NCBI GenBank assembly: GCA_963810905.1
Contig: CAWEPG010000005.1
Location: forward strand, 11,428-75,427
Reading direction: 5' to 3'
Source of the DNA: CAWBAT01 sp963810905
GTDB lineage: Bacteria > Acidobacteriota > Terriglobia > Versatilivoradales > Versatilivoraceae
Length of the DNA: 64,000 nt
Position 1 is the first letter of the stretch; every line of letters starts with the position of its first letter. The notes under the pieces are model-generated. The model did no database searches, had not been told where the DNA came from, and saw only the letters and a list, made by a program, of their open reading frames with translations. Both the position numbers and the translations under genes were made by a program. Shown piece after piece: positions 17,897-27,311 of the stretch.

Positions 17897-20800
17897 CTAT
17901 ACTGCCAGCTTAATCGTTACGATCTCCCAGGGCGCCACCTTCAACTCCAGCGAACCATCCGGCTTTACCGGCAAAGCTTCCGGTTCTTCCTCAATCAAAT
18001 TAGTTTTCCAAGCCTGTTTGATGGCCTTAAACAAAAGCACTTTGGCAATTGCCTGACGGCCCTCGGCTTCATAGAAACGAATAACCACATCCTCATCGTC
18101 CTCACTTTTCTTCATGGCGGTCAAAATGAGATTGGATGGTGACAATTTAAGAAATTCTCTGGAATGAGGGAGAGTTCTACCTGCTGCACTACTTCCCGTA
18201 GCCCCCAAAAAGGCCACGAGGGGATAATTGAATTCAATTCCTTCACGATAACGCAGACGCCAGTTGCCTCGATGCGGTAGCAGAGCCATCTGATAGCGGT
18301 GATTTCCCTCTACCTTAAACCAGTACTCGGGATTCCAAGCAATGCTCTTTCGAGTGGATAACAACACATGCTGCAATACCAGGTAGGGCACGGGATCTGT
18401 CGTTTCATCCCGAAAAAGATGAACCGTGCTGTCGGAGGCCAGCAAGCAGCCAAATCCCTGATAACCGGACGAGGAAGCATCGATCCAGTTGATGGCTTCC
18501 CGAAACGGAAGCGGTTTGTCTCCACCGTAGATCTCCTTCCTCCATTGTGTATCTGGACTGAGGGGGAGTGATGAGAAGTCCGCTTCATCTTTCCCCATCT
18601 CGATAGTACCAAAAGGGGCTTCATATGAAAGGCGGTTCATTTCGGAAGACATCGGAAAGGCAATTCTCAGTTCCCGTTCCTTTTGTCCGTCCCACTTTAA
18701 TACCTCAATCTCAATGTCCACCCGGTTGAGAAGCGCGTACAGATGAAAAGACTGCCGCAGCAGGAAGTGCTTGAATTGCGATTCACTGACCGCCGTAGTC
18801 CTCACTGGGCCTCGTGAGAGGGTCCACTGGTTGAAGGGATGATTACTGGTCTTATCAAAATTTTCCATCGTCACGTTCTCGACGTCATCCCAAGCTAAAC
18901 CCGGTGCAGTGAATTGCAAGATCTCGCCACCAAAAAATTTGTCCGTGCGCAGAATCTCTTGTTTGAGCCGCTTATCGTAAAGGCTTTTCAAGCCTCCAGC
19001 CCCGAAAACTAATCGCAGGAATTCGTTTTCCAGAATGTCGCCCGAAAGCCGCTCTTCGGACGGCAACGGTGCCGAGGAAGACTCCAGGTAAAAAGTCCGG
19101 TATCCTACCGAAGGCACTGCATCGGCGACAAAGAGGACATCCGCCGACTGGGTGTCCGGGCTTTTGGTTAGTTGAAAAGGAACTTCACGTCCGCCCTCGT
19201 CACGGAGAATGAAAGATGGCCACCCAGAGGGCTTTTCGAAGTGCATGCGGACAACATCTGTCCGAGTCCATGATACCGGGTTAAACACCACCAGCGGCAA
19301 TTGATTACTAGCATTCCCATGCCAGAGAACACTCCGTACAGTCTTTGACCCGGCCTCTGCCAGGACCTTGTCAGCAAGCTGCCTGGACTTCTGATAAGAT
19401 TCCGCATAGACCGCATCCGTCAGAAGGCCGCGGTTCCCACCCCATCCGTGATCAGGCCAACAATTGGCCTGCCAGACTTCATCGAGGGCTTTTTGGGGAT
19501 ACGCATCCCATCCTTCCGCGAGACCGAGGCCTGCCAATAACCGCTCCGCCGTAAGTAAGCGGTTGTGCCCTTGCCGACCTGCCAGGAGCGCCTCTCGATT
19601 TGCCGGTTCATCATAATAAACCCAATTCAGCGGCCATTCGCCCTTGACGGTTTCAATGTTGAGGTCATGGGTTGAGACCTCTTCTAAAATCTCTGTGGGT
19701 TCGACAAATTTGAGCTTTGGGGGACTGATCTGCTGTTCAGGTTTTCCCGCATAGTGCGAGTTCCATAGAGCAGCAAACTGATTCATCGCTTCGTTTTGCT
19801 TATGAACGTACGGAATCAAATCGTTTGGTGGAGGGAGATAGTCACCATTGAAGTCATAAATGAAGATCGGAGGCAAGCGGCGTGGTGCGTAATAGTCTTC
19901 CCTTAAGGCCGCCAGGCCAAGCCAACCTTTATTTCTCTTGGGATTCAGCAGCTTTTTGGGATCGGCGTAACGAAATGCAAAAACAAATACGTTGGTACCA
20001 TCGAGACCCTCCCAGTTATAGAAACCCCAGGGGAAACGTCCTTGAATCACGTATTTAACGCCGGCTTTCCGGAGAATCTGGGGCATCTGGATGGTCATGG
20101 ATGGAGGATCGGTCTTGAAATAATAAATCGAGTCCGCACCCGGAAAGTTTTTCTTCAGCCAGCGCCGACCTAGATAGAATTGGCGAACTAGTTTCTCAGG
20201 GCCCACGTGGACTTCCTGACACTGCACATAACTTGCTCCCCAGGTGAATCGCCTTTCTTTCATGAGTAGGGCCATCTCTTCCCGTTTTTCTGGATGACGT
20301 TCCAGAAATTCCCTCAAATAGACAACCGATTCCATTGAGTAGCGAAAATCCGGATTCTCCTTAAGAAGCGCCATAGCAGGAAGAATGAGCTCCGCAGAGC
20401 GGTAATCCGCAGTGACCGCCTGCGTATCCAGCCAGCCCAGGTCATTGTGGTTCGTACAAAGAAAATTGAAGGTGCCCTTCTCAAAGTAGGACCGGTATGC
20501 AGCGACTTTTAATCGCCGTGTCTTTTGAACAACCTGGCTGATAAATTTGAATTCTAAGATTTCATCTTCAAAGGGTGCGGGGATCCAGATATCATGATTC
20601 GTCACGGATTGCGCAGGAATGTTATTGAGAGCCATGGTAGCCAACACCTGACCCAGCCGGGACACTTGCAGCTTCCCGTCGGGGATTTTGCCTCCTGGAT
20701 TCACAAATTCTAAGGTTGCTCCCTGAACGGGCTTCCCATCGTGAACCTCGTACATTTCGTAAACCGTGAGATCAAAGCCGACAACGTGGGCATACGGGAA

Positions 20801-21382
20801 GATCCTGATTTTACCCAGGCCCGTGCCGCGCTTTTCCGACTCCTGCCAGACATCCTGTATCAAAATCCGAACCGATTTCGTTTTTTCTTCCTGCGGGAGA
20901 GTGATGATATGAAAGTAAGGGGCCTGGGGGAGTTCTGCATTCCCTTGAGCCCCACTGGAAAGTGAATATGCGATCCGCCTCGGTGTTGCCATGAGGCCAC
21001 CTCGCATATAAGGATCTAACACAATGTCATAAGGGAGTGGTCGGGGAAGCAGCCAGATTTCGCGCACTGGACGGGCTTCGCCAAAACTAATCTCGATCCA
21101 TGCTCCATCAGACTCCGTGTCAGTTTCCCAACTTGTCTGAAGAATGTCTCCGAAGACATTATTGGGCTCAAATCCCCAGGGCGGGTTCTCTACAAAAGAT
21201 GAGGTCTTAACCGATGCGCCTAGCGTATCATCTGCCCAATTTGGGTTTTCTACGCGGGTCTCCTTTTCGCCTTCATCAGCCAGAAGCCTGCTTCCCGTTT
21301 GCCAGTGATTGAGGCTCCTCCCCACAGTCCATGAAATCGCGGCGGCTCCGCCGGTTTCCAAAAACTTTCTGCGATCCATCAT
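17897..21382 (-). CDS. Exported GH38-type alpha-mannosidase-like glycoside hydrolase
   Basis: 1161 residues from the ATG at 21382 (GAGGAGGG upstream). The N-terminus MMDRRKFLETGGAAAIS is a Tat-like signal. Residues about 40-170 look like a discoidin-type carbohydrate-binding fold (DGAWIEISFGEARPVREIWL). The GH38 core follows: FNFLCTNHNDLGWLDT gives the His and Asp zinc ligands, and FKTDPPSMTIQMPQILRKAGV probably holds the nucleophile Asp. The C-terminal third is the mannosidase beta region (NEFLRLVFGAGGLKSLYDKR). Expected to act outside the cytoplasm on alpha-mannosides or related glycans. Substrate specificity is open. Confidence 0.85.
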   Translation of the reverse strand: MMDRRKFLETGGAAAISWTVGRSLNHWQTGSRLLADEGEKETRVENPNWADDTLGASVKTSSFVENPPWGFEPNNVFGDILQTSWETDTESDGAWIEISFGEARPVREIWLLPRPLPYDIVLDPYMRGGLMATPRRIAYSLSSGAQGNAELPQAPYFHIITLPQEEKTKSVRILIQDVWQESEKRGTGLGKIRIFPYAHVVGFDLTVYEMYEVHDGKPVQGATLEFVNPGGKIPDGKLQVSRLGQVLATMALNNIPAQSVTNHDIWIPAPFEDEILEFKFISQVVQKTRRLKVAAYRSYFEKGTFNFLCTNHNDLGWLDTQAVTADYRSAELILPAMALLKENPDFRYSMESVVYLREFLERHPEKREEMALLMKERRFTWGASYVQCQEVHVGPEKLVRQFYLGRRWLKKNFPGADSIYYFKTDPPSMTIQMPQILRKAGVKYVIQGRFPWGFYNWEGLDGTNVFVFAFRYADPKKLLNPKRNKGWLGLAALREDYYAPRRLPPIFIYDFNGDYLPPPNDLIPYVHKQNEAMNQFAALWNSHYAGKPEQQISPPKLKFVEPTEILEEVSTHDLNIETVKGEWPLNWVYYDEPANREALLAGRQGHNRLLTAERLLAGLGLAEGWDAYPQKALDEVWQANCWPDHGWGGNRGLLTDAVYAESYQKSRQLADKVLAEAGSKTVRSVLWHGNASNQLPLVVFNPVSWTRTDVVRMHFEKPSGWPSFILRDEGGREVPFQLTKSPDTQSADVLFVADAVPSVGYRTFYLESSSAPLPSEERLSGDILENEFLRLVFGAGGLKSLYDKRLKQEILRTDKFFGGEILQFTAPGLAWDDVENVTMENFDKTSNHPFNQWTLSRGPVRTTAVSESQFKHFLLRQSFHLYALLNRVDIEIEVLKWDGQKERELRIAFPMSSEMNRLSYEAPFGTIEMGKDEADFSSLPLSPDTQWRKEIYGGDKPLPFREAINWIDASSSGYQGFGCLLASDSTVHLFRDETTDPVPYLVLQHVLLSTRKSIAWNPEYWFKVEGNHRYQMALLPHRGNWRLRYREGIEFNYPLVAFLGATGSSAAGRTLPHSREFLKLSPSNLILTAMKKSEDDEDVVIRFYEAEGRQAIAKVLLFKAIKQAWKTNLIEEEPEALPVKPDGSLELKVAPWEIVTIKLAV

Positions 21383-21873
21383 TGCAGTCCCTCCTCGTAA
21401 CAATCTTTATTTAACAATACGAAGTCCATAAGAAATCTCAAAGGAACTCCTTGTCACATCCTTTGAATTAATCGCCTGGTGAAGTTAAACTTGCTGCGTG
21501 CTACAAAATTAACAAGGGGGATAAGTCAATTATCGAAACCAATGATGCGCTAACCCAACTCTGCATTGTGAGTCGATTTAGCAGCATTTAGAGAAGGGGC
21601 CCTTCAGAATATGTGGCGTGGAATTGTATTGTGAACCCGCGCTTAATAGCTCAATCCGCGGTTTCCGCGTCAGATAAGCTGTGCGGTCTGTGCAAGAGGG
21701 GAATGAAGGATGGAAATGCACAAACCAACCCATGCTCACCGGAAGTTGGAAAAGCGGACGGGGGCCTGGATTGGTGAAGAACCCAGACATCTTCCGGATG
21801 GAAGTTCCGAAAGACGGCACCCATTGGTACACCTTCATCGAAGGCCGATATGCGCTTCAATAAATGTTTTCTC
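21383..21873. other. Intergenic region with a possible gene scrap
   Basis: No secure gene. On the + strand 21681-21863 encodes 60 residues with protein-like composition (KNPDIFRMEVPKDGTHWY), without a ribosome binding site; it could be a relic. The promoter of the GH38 gene must be at the left end of this gap. Confidence 0.3.
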
Positions 21874-22350
21874 TTATTTGCGAGTCGGAATAAGGGAAAG
21901 CCTTCTAAGCAAGTCATTTTCTTTCTTGATGGCGGGAGAGCGCAATAAGGAAAGCAATAACAACTCGAGCAACTCTTGAACCTTCTTGTCGCTGAACTGG
22001 ATGATGAAGTTCGACAGCCGCAAGAGCCGGATTTGCCTTGCCGAGTAACCCTCCACGTGAAACTTTTGTCCTTTGCGCCCTGTCCCGTAGATAAGATCCG
22101 CCACACACCGTCCACTGAGGCTCACTGGACATTGTCCCTGAAAGCGCTTCCGTTCATCATAGCCAAAGAAGTCAACCAAGTTGACTTGCAGGGCCTCGGC
22201 AATTTTGTGGAGAGTTGTAAATGAGGGTTCAATGCGGTTGTTCTCAATCCTGGACAAATAAGAGACAGCCAATCCGCTTTTGCGGGAGATCTCGAGTTGT
22301 GTCAGATTCCTGGATTGTCGGATTTCACAAATTCGATTGCCTAAGCTCAT
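21874..22350 (-). CDS. XRE-family transcription regulator
   Basis: 158 residues from the ATG at 22350, which has AGGAGAG upstream. Residues 1-65 are a Cro/C1-type HTH: ICEIRQSRNLTQLEISRKSG, then LSRIENNRIEPSFTTLHKIA. The remaining 90 residues are unfamiliar, with GTGRKGQKFHVEGYS and a leucine-rich helix that may dimerise. It follows the cyanophycin-synthetase-like gene on the same strand with a 61-base gap, so the two are probably co-transcribed. Confidence 0.88.
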   Translation of the reverse strand: MSLGNRICEIRQSRNLTQLEISRKSGLAVSYLSRIENNRIEPSFTTLHKIAEALQVNLVDFFGYDERKRFQGQCPVSLSGRCVADLIYGTGRKGQKFHVEGYSARQIRLLRLSNFIIQFSDKKVQELLELLLLSLLRSPAIKKENDLLRRLSLIPTRK

Positions 22351-22411
22351 GAAACTCTCCTGGAATACATGGGGTAGTGGCAAGGCATTCGATCGAAGGC
22401 TTGGCCCCTAC

Positions 22412-23488
22412 CTAGATAAGGTGAAGCGGAGAACGCTTTGCTGGAGAGCGCTTCAGGTGAAGTTGGTCAAAATAGGCTAAAGAGATAATGAGCAGGTGAT
22501 GATGAAACAAGCTCTGTAACGCGATCCAGCTATTTTGCAATTGCTCTTTATCCGGAATAACCTGCACTAACTTGGCCATCAAACACTTTTCATAAAGATG
22601 CACGGCATGAAGCATAAGAGAAAAGGGAACCTCCGCGGTCGCTAAATTGCGGCCAGCATCCGTCACCATCTGGTCATATCTATCCAGGCGCTCATCCTCG
22701 AAGGCAAAGATCGGTGGTGTTATTCCAAGAGCTTCAATCGGTCCGCGGATCAAGTCGGTGTATCTTCCACCAAACTCCGACACTTTATCGAGCCAGCGTT
22801 TTTGCATGTCTGCCAGATGCGGTCTGAGATGCTGGAGAGCTAGAGCGATCGCCTGTTTCTCCCCTTCTGAAAACCCGCTCAAGATATTCTCGCGTGAAAT
22901 TGGCAAATCTATCGCGCCAAAATCCTGTTTGGCCGGGTCGACCTCCAGGTAGTCGATTTTGGCCGACTCCCAGAGGATTTCAATATGCGGGATGTTGCGA
23001 CGTGAAGGAGACTTGTCTTCTTCCTTCAGATAAGACATCGGATCCTCTAGTTGGCGGATGATCCGCACAATATCCACGAGTTGTCCAGCCACCAGGTCTT
23101 TGATCAACTGCACTCCCAGGGCGGCCGCAAGCCGACCCGTCAGAAAATCCTTCGCTTCATAATGAATGATGTAAATACTGCTGACGAGATCACTTTCTGT
23201 CCTCCGTCTTGTCCACCCACGATAGATTCGTCGCGTGCGGTCTGCCAAGTGCTCGAGCTCGAGCAGCACGTGCTCCAGAACATGCGCAAAGTCCGTGCCT
23301 TTCCGCATCTCCTTGACGAACCCGCCGTCCTCACCGGCTATACACCGATGCGACATCAGACTCGGGATTAATTGAAGCAGTCTCTCAGTGAAGCTCGGGA
23401 GGTCCCTGGTGGTCAGTGAGGCAAGATTCCCAACGTCCACTTCCACTTCATAAATGGAAATGCGGGAGTTGACGATTTGGAGCGTCAT
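22412..23488 (-). CDS. Stand-alone cyanophycin synthetase N-terminal-like domain protein
   Basis: 358 residues. Residues about 1-135 resemble the N-terminal domain of CphA: VDVGNLASLTTRDLPSFTER, GEDGGFVKEMRKGTDF, HVLEHVLLELEHLA, then IYIIHYEAKDFLTGRLAA. CphA itself is about 870-900 residues and continues with ATP-grasp and Mur-ligase domains; both are missing here. The remaining 220 residues are helical and unrecognised. In CphA the N-domain holds the growing polymer, so this may be a binding or scaffold protein. It lies between a 71-residue protein and the XRE regulator on one strand. No cyanophycinase is nearby. Confidence 0.65.
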   Translation of the reverse strand: MTLQIVNSRISIYEVEVDVGNLASLTTRDLPSFTERLLQLIPSLMSHRCIAGEDGGFVKEMRKGTDFAHVLEHVLLELEHLADRTRRIYRGWTRRRTESDLVSSIYIIHYEAKDFLTGRLAAALGVQLIKDLVAGQLVDIVRIIRQLEDPMSYLKEEDKSPSRRNIPHIEILWESAKIDYLEVDPAKQDFGAIDLPISRENILSGFSEGEKQAIALALQHLRPHLADMQKRWLDKVSEFGGRYTDLIRGPIEALGITPPIFAFEDERLDRYDQMVTDAGRNLATAEVPFSLMLHAVHLYEKCLMAKLVQVIPDKEQLQNSWIALQSLFHHHLLIISLAYFDQLHLKRSPAKRSPLHLI

Positions 23489-23655
23489 GAATGTGTGAGA
23501 GTGACGTCTTCTTCCCTGTAAATGAGTGTTGCGCTTTCAATAGACTCGAAAGCGGTTATGTTGAATCCCTACAACCTAGAGACCCGGGGAGTTGAAACTT
23601 ATTGAGGGGACTAGCTGAGCGCCTCGCAACATCTTCTTTCTCTAAAGGCTGCGGA

Positions 23656-23871
23656 TTAAAGAGTATCCTTCCGAATCTTCTCAGCCAAAACGGCGAGATA
23701 GTCCTTGATCAGCAAACGGGCATCCTCAATGTCGAATGGCTTTCCTTTCACTCTCTCCAGAGTCTTGGTGATCATTGGATCAGACCACAGGTAGGGATTG
23801 TTCAAAAGGCCGATGACCGACTCCTTGGTGTGATCAAACACCGGTTTGAAATACTCAGGGATTGTAACCAT
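23656..23871 (-). CDS. Small hypothetical protein beside the CphA-N-like gene
   Basis: 71 residues, soluble, with MVTIPEYFKPVFDHTKESV at the start and KTLERVKGKPFDIEDARLL in the middle; helical, no known motif. A strong AGGAGG lies before the ATG at 23871, so the gene is probably real. It is the first gene of the minus-strand group 23871-21874. Function unknown. Confidence 0.6.
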   Translation of the reverse strand: MVTIPEYFKPVFDHTKESVIGLLNNPYLWSDPMITKTLERVKGKPFDIEDARLLIKDYLAVLAEKIRKDTL

Positions 23872-24140
23872 GATCTCTTCCTCCTGTTTCTAAAACGCTG
23901 CCAGGGAAGAAGACGTCATCCAAATTCATTAATGACTATTCCGATCCAACTTAAACTTTCTGTCAAGGAAAATTGTATTCTTTTAGACTATTGACACATG
24001 TGTAAATACTCAATCTCAGGCTGTCCCTTCCCGCTACTGAGGCATTACGGTGTTTACCCCCTTTTTTCTTGCCTTATGGGCTCAATCCGTTCTAAGTATT
24101 CAGGGTCCTTCTGAAAAATATCTTTATGGAGACTTAGACG

Positions 24141-25016
24141 ATGAAACGATCCAAAAGAACAGGGAACAACCGGCTGCCTTTTGCCTTCGGCTTTGCATGG
24201 CGGCATTGGCGCTACGTTACAGCCTCGAGCCTAGGCGCAATTTCTTTGGCTATTCTTTTAACTTCGATCGTCCCCCTAGCTACTAATGCCGGGACAGGGA
24301 AGAAGAAGCCCAAGCTAGAACCTGGGTTCACGTCTCTTTTTAACGGGAAAGATCTCAAGGGATGGCACAAGAATCCTGCCAAAATCCATCATGGAACCGG
24401 AGGGCTCTGGACAGTTGAAGATGGTGCGATTCTCGGGCAACAGGATCCTCCAGGCAGCGGAAACGGAGGAATACTGCTAACGGACAAAAAGTTTGGAAAC
24501 TTCGAAGTTATCTTTGAGGTCAACCCAACGTGGGGAATGGACTCCGGTTTTTTTCTACGCAGCACTGAGCAGGGCCAATGCTACCAAATCATGGTGGATT
24601 ACTACGCAAACGGAAACGTGGGAGAGATTTACCGTGAAAGACTCGACGGGATGACCAACCGCACATTCATGCTCGAAGGGGTCTTTGCTGATGAATTGAA
24701 GAAAACCCTGATTGGCGTGAACGCGATCCCAGCTCCTAAGAACGACAAAGGTCAGGGTGGACCTCCTTTTTTCAAGCTCGAGGATTGGCCTCGCATTTGG
24801 ATGGTCAATGAATGGAACACAGTTCGGGCTCGGGTCGAAGGGAACCCGCCAAACATCGTTACATATATTAACGGGACACTAATCACTAAGTATACGAGCG
24901 AAAAGAAGTTTGAAGGGATCCTGGAAGACCGTGGCTACCTGGCGTTACAAGTTCACGGGGGAGAACCCGGCAAGAAGCAGGTTCGTTATCGGAATATTCA
25001 GATCAAGGAACTATAA
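24141..25016 (+). CDS. DUF1080 (3-keto-disaccharide hydrolase domain) protein with N-terminal membrane segment
   Basis: 291 residues. A basic N-terminus and one hydrophobic segment (about 28-50) suggest an uncleaved anchor or long signal peptide. The DUF1080 domain starts FTSLFNGKDLKGWHKNP, continues GGILLTDKKFGNFEVIFEV and MDSGFFLRSTEQGQCYQIMVDYY, and ends YLALQVHGGEPGKKQVRYRNIQIKEL, cut here by the stop at 25016. It is larger than the paralogue at 9799 by an insert around FFKLEDWPRIWMVNEWN. It probably works on glycans in the periplasm with the neighbouring glycosidases. Confidence 0.87.
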   Translation: MKRSKRTGNNRLPFAFGFAWRHWRYVTASSLGAISLAILLTSIVPLATNAGTGKKKPKLEPGFTSLFNGKDLKGWHKNPAKIHHGTGGLWTVEDGAILGQQDPPGSGNGGILLTDKKFGNFEVIFEVNPTWGMDSGFFLRSTEQGQCYQIMVDYYANGNVGEIYRERLDGMTNRTFMLEGVFADELKKTLIGVNAIPAPKNDKGQGGPPFFKLEDWPRIWMVNEWNTVRARVEGNPPNIVTYINGTLITKYTSEKKFEGILEDRGYLALQVHGGEPGKKQVRYRNIQIKEL

Positions 25017-25078
25017 ATTTCTGAAAGCGTGGGCATCCTCCCCGCCGCGGCCTCCAGGACGCGTGTGTGCCTCAAGAG

Positions 25079-27269
25079 TTATTTTAAATTCCAACCAGAT
25101 CCCGATTCGTTTCGTGGTCCAATTTTTCTGGTTTCAATTGGAACAAAACCGAGCTTGAATGCCGGAGAATCCTTTTTCAATCGATAATCATCTTTGACCA
25201 GATCAACGAAGAGCGGGTCACCGATTACAGAATCCCTGTCATAACCTTGCTTTTGCCATACAGGCAGAGTGGAGGTCTTCAATAGGTTTGCCACGTCACG
25301 CGTGTATTGAATCAGGTATTGCCCACTTCCTTTCTGAAAATAGAGATTTTCTTTGGATTTCAGCAACGTGCGATCAGTCCAACCGGAATCGAGAGTATAG
25401 AGAATTGCGGAAGGATCGTTCTGAAAGAAGATGTTGTGCACGAGATAGTTTCCCGTCATGAATCCCTCCATCGCCTTGTAAAAACCCTTTCCTTGGACAA
25501 GCGTTACTAAGTCCTGAAAGCGCACGTTGGTCCGGCAATCTACAAAAACATTATTTTCAATGAAATTATTTTTTTCCGCATGCACGAGAACGCCGGTTTG
25601 GGCACGCGCGATGATGTTCCCGTAAATCAATAAATCGCACTGCTGAATCCCGATTCTTTTCCCACCTTCCCGTTTGCTGCCTGGAAGCTGAAGGTGTCGA
25701 GGACCATGTTGTACCGGATGATATGCCCATCTCTTTCAGCGTCTTTCTCGGCGATTTCCTCCATCCACATATTGATGGCGGCAGTATCCGCAATTTCCTG
25801 GCAAGCATGACGAATCAGGTTGTATTCCACGATGTTCCGCCCTGATGGGTTGTTCCCCAGGTTGACCGCATGATGGGGAACGAATTCAATTCGGTTATGA
25901 CTGATGATGTTTCCGTCGCTCATCCCGGCGAAAACTCCGGCCACATATTTGTTCAACACCCCAACATGGTGAATGTAATTATCAGAAATTTCATTAAACA
26001 GCGGATGCATCAATTTTGAGCCAAGCAGGCAGACGCCATTGGCACCAGGGGAACTAATCTCATTCTCTCGGACCACATTGCGATAGTTGTGGGCCTCCAG
26101 GTAAATGGCATTGCATCCGACCGCGTCAAAATGGTTGTGCTGAATCGTACAATTCTCGGCTCCCTTCATGTGGAGGGCATCGCCGCCATACTGAAGGCCC
26201 GGTCGAGGAAACATCGGCCCTGCGCCTTCAACTCCCTCATGATGATAGTTGTCACCATCTTTCGTCTCAGTGAGATGTGAATCCGGAGAATTGCAGCCAT
26301 GAAGTCCCTAGAATATCTACCAGACAATCCAAGGCCGGCAGCACGATTTCGTCCGAGGTATTCAGACTTCCGGCAGGAGGCCAGAAATAGAGCATCCCAT
26401 CCTCCGAGTCCAGGCACCATTCTCCAGGTTGGTCCAGCTCTTCCAATAGATTTTCCAGGTAGAAAGCGTTACCGGGGGAAAACGGAACTGGGAGGTAATA
26501 CCATGGCGCCAGGTCAAACTGCATCCCTGGACGGACGAGGGTAATCGAATCGTCATGTTCATTGACCGACTGAATCGGCACGGTACTCCTCCAGGAACCC
26601 CACCCACCTTGGTAGAAAACTACTTCCCCTTCAGTTGGCTTAGCCCAGTGATGCAGGAAACTGCCTGACTTATATCTGAATACAGTACTGCTCTCTTTTT
26701 CAGCGGGTCCTTCGACGAAGGCCCAGCCTTCATACATGGGGTCACTTGGGTCTAGGTTGGGAGTCCTCGCCCGGATCTGCCGTTGGCCATTCAAGAAGAG
26801 TTGCCGAGACTTCCATTTTCCACCTCTCGCGTCTGGCACCGATGCCTGAATAATTTTCCCCTGGTATGACCTCCAGCCCGTGACTTTTCGTGCTCCGCTC
26901 AGAATTGGCTTCTCCCCTGGATAAGCTTGATAATGAGATCGGGAACTCGCTGGTCCCCGAATCTTGGGCGGTAAATACGATTGTGTGGTCCTGGAAATAT
27001 TTGCCGCCTCGGACCAATACGGTCGCAGATTCCTTGAGCCCTTCTTCCAATTTCAGTTTCCGGATGACGTCCCGGGCTCTTTCCAGGGTGGCAAAAGGAC
27101 CATCACTATTGGCTGCATCCGGCACTGCAAGTGTTCCGGACCAGCGGTCATTACCGCTCGGCGAGACGTACCATGTCAATGCTAAAGCTGGCTTGGTTTT
27201 TGCAGCGAGAAAACTGAGAATACAGAAAAAGGGGATTATGAATTTGTAAACGAGTCTCTTTTGATTCAA
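25079..27269 (-). pseudogene. Right-handed beta-helix glycosidase-like gene with three frameshifts
   Basis: Four ORFs in different frames form one protein of about 725 residues. It begins with a signal peptide (TTG start at 27269 after GGAGGT), then LTWYVSPSGNDRWSGTLAVP. An extra base near 26936 separates SGTSEFPI from AYPGEKPILSGARKVTGW; an extra base near 26275 separates LQFSGFT from TETKDGDNYHHEGVEG; a base is missing near 25655, between GKVGK and RIGIQQCDLLIYGN. The body has parallel beta-helix repeats (NCTIQHNHFDAVGCNAIYLE). Intact relatives are secreted polysaccharide-acting proteins. The neighbouring long genes are intact, so decay is likelier than sequencing error. Confidence 0.8.
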
Positions 27270-27311
27270 CACGAACCTCCAAAGAAAGTCGCACACAGTC
27301 TTATTGGTAGG

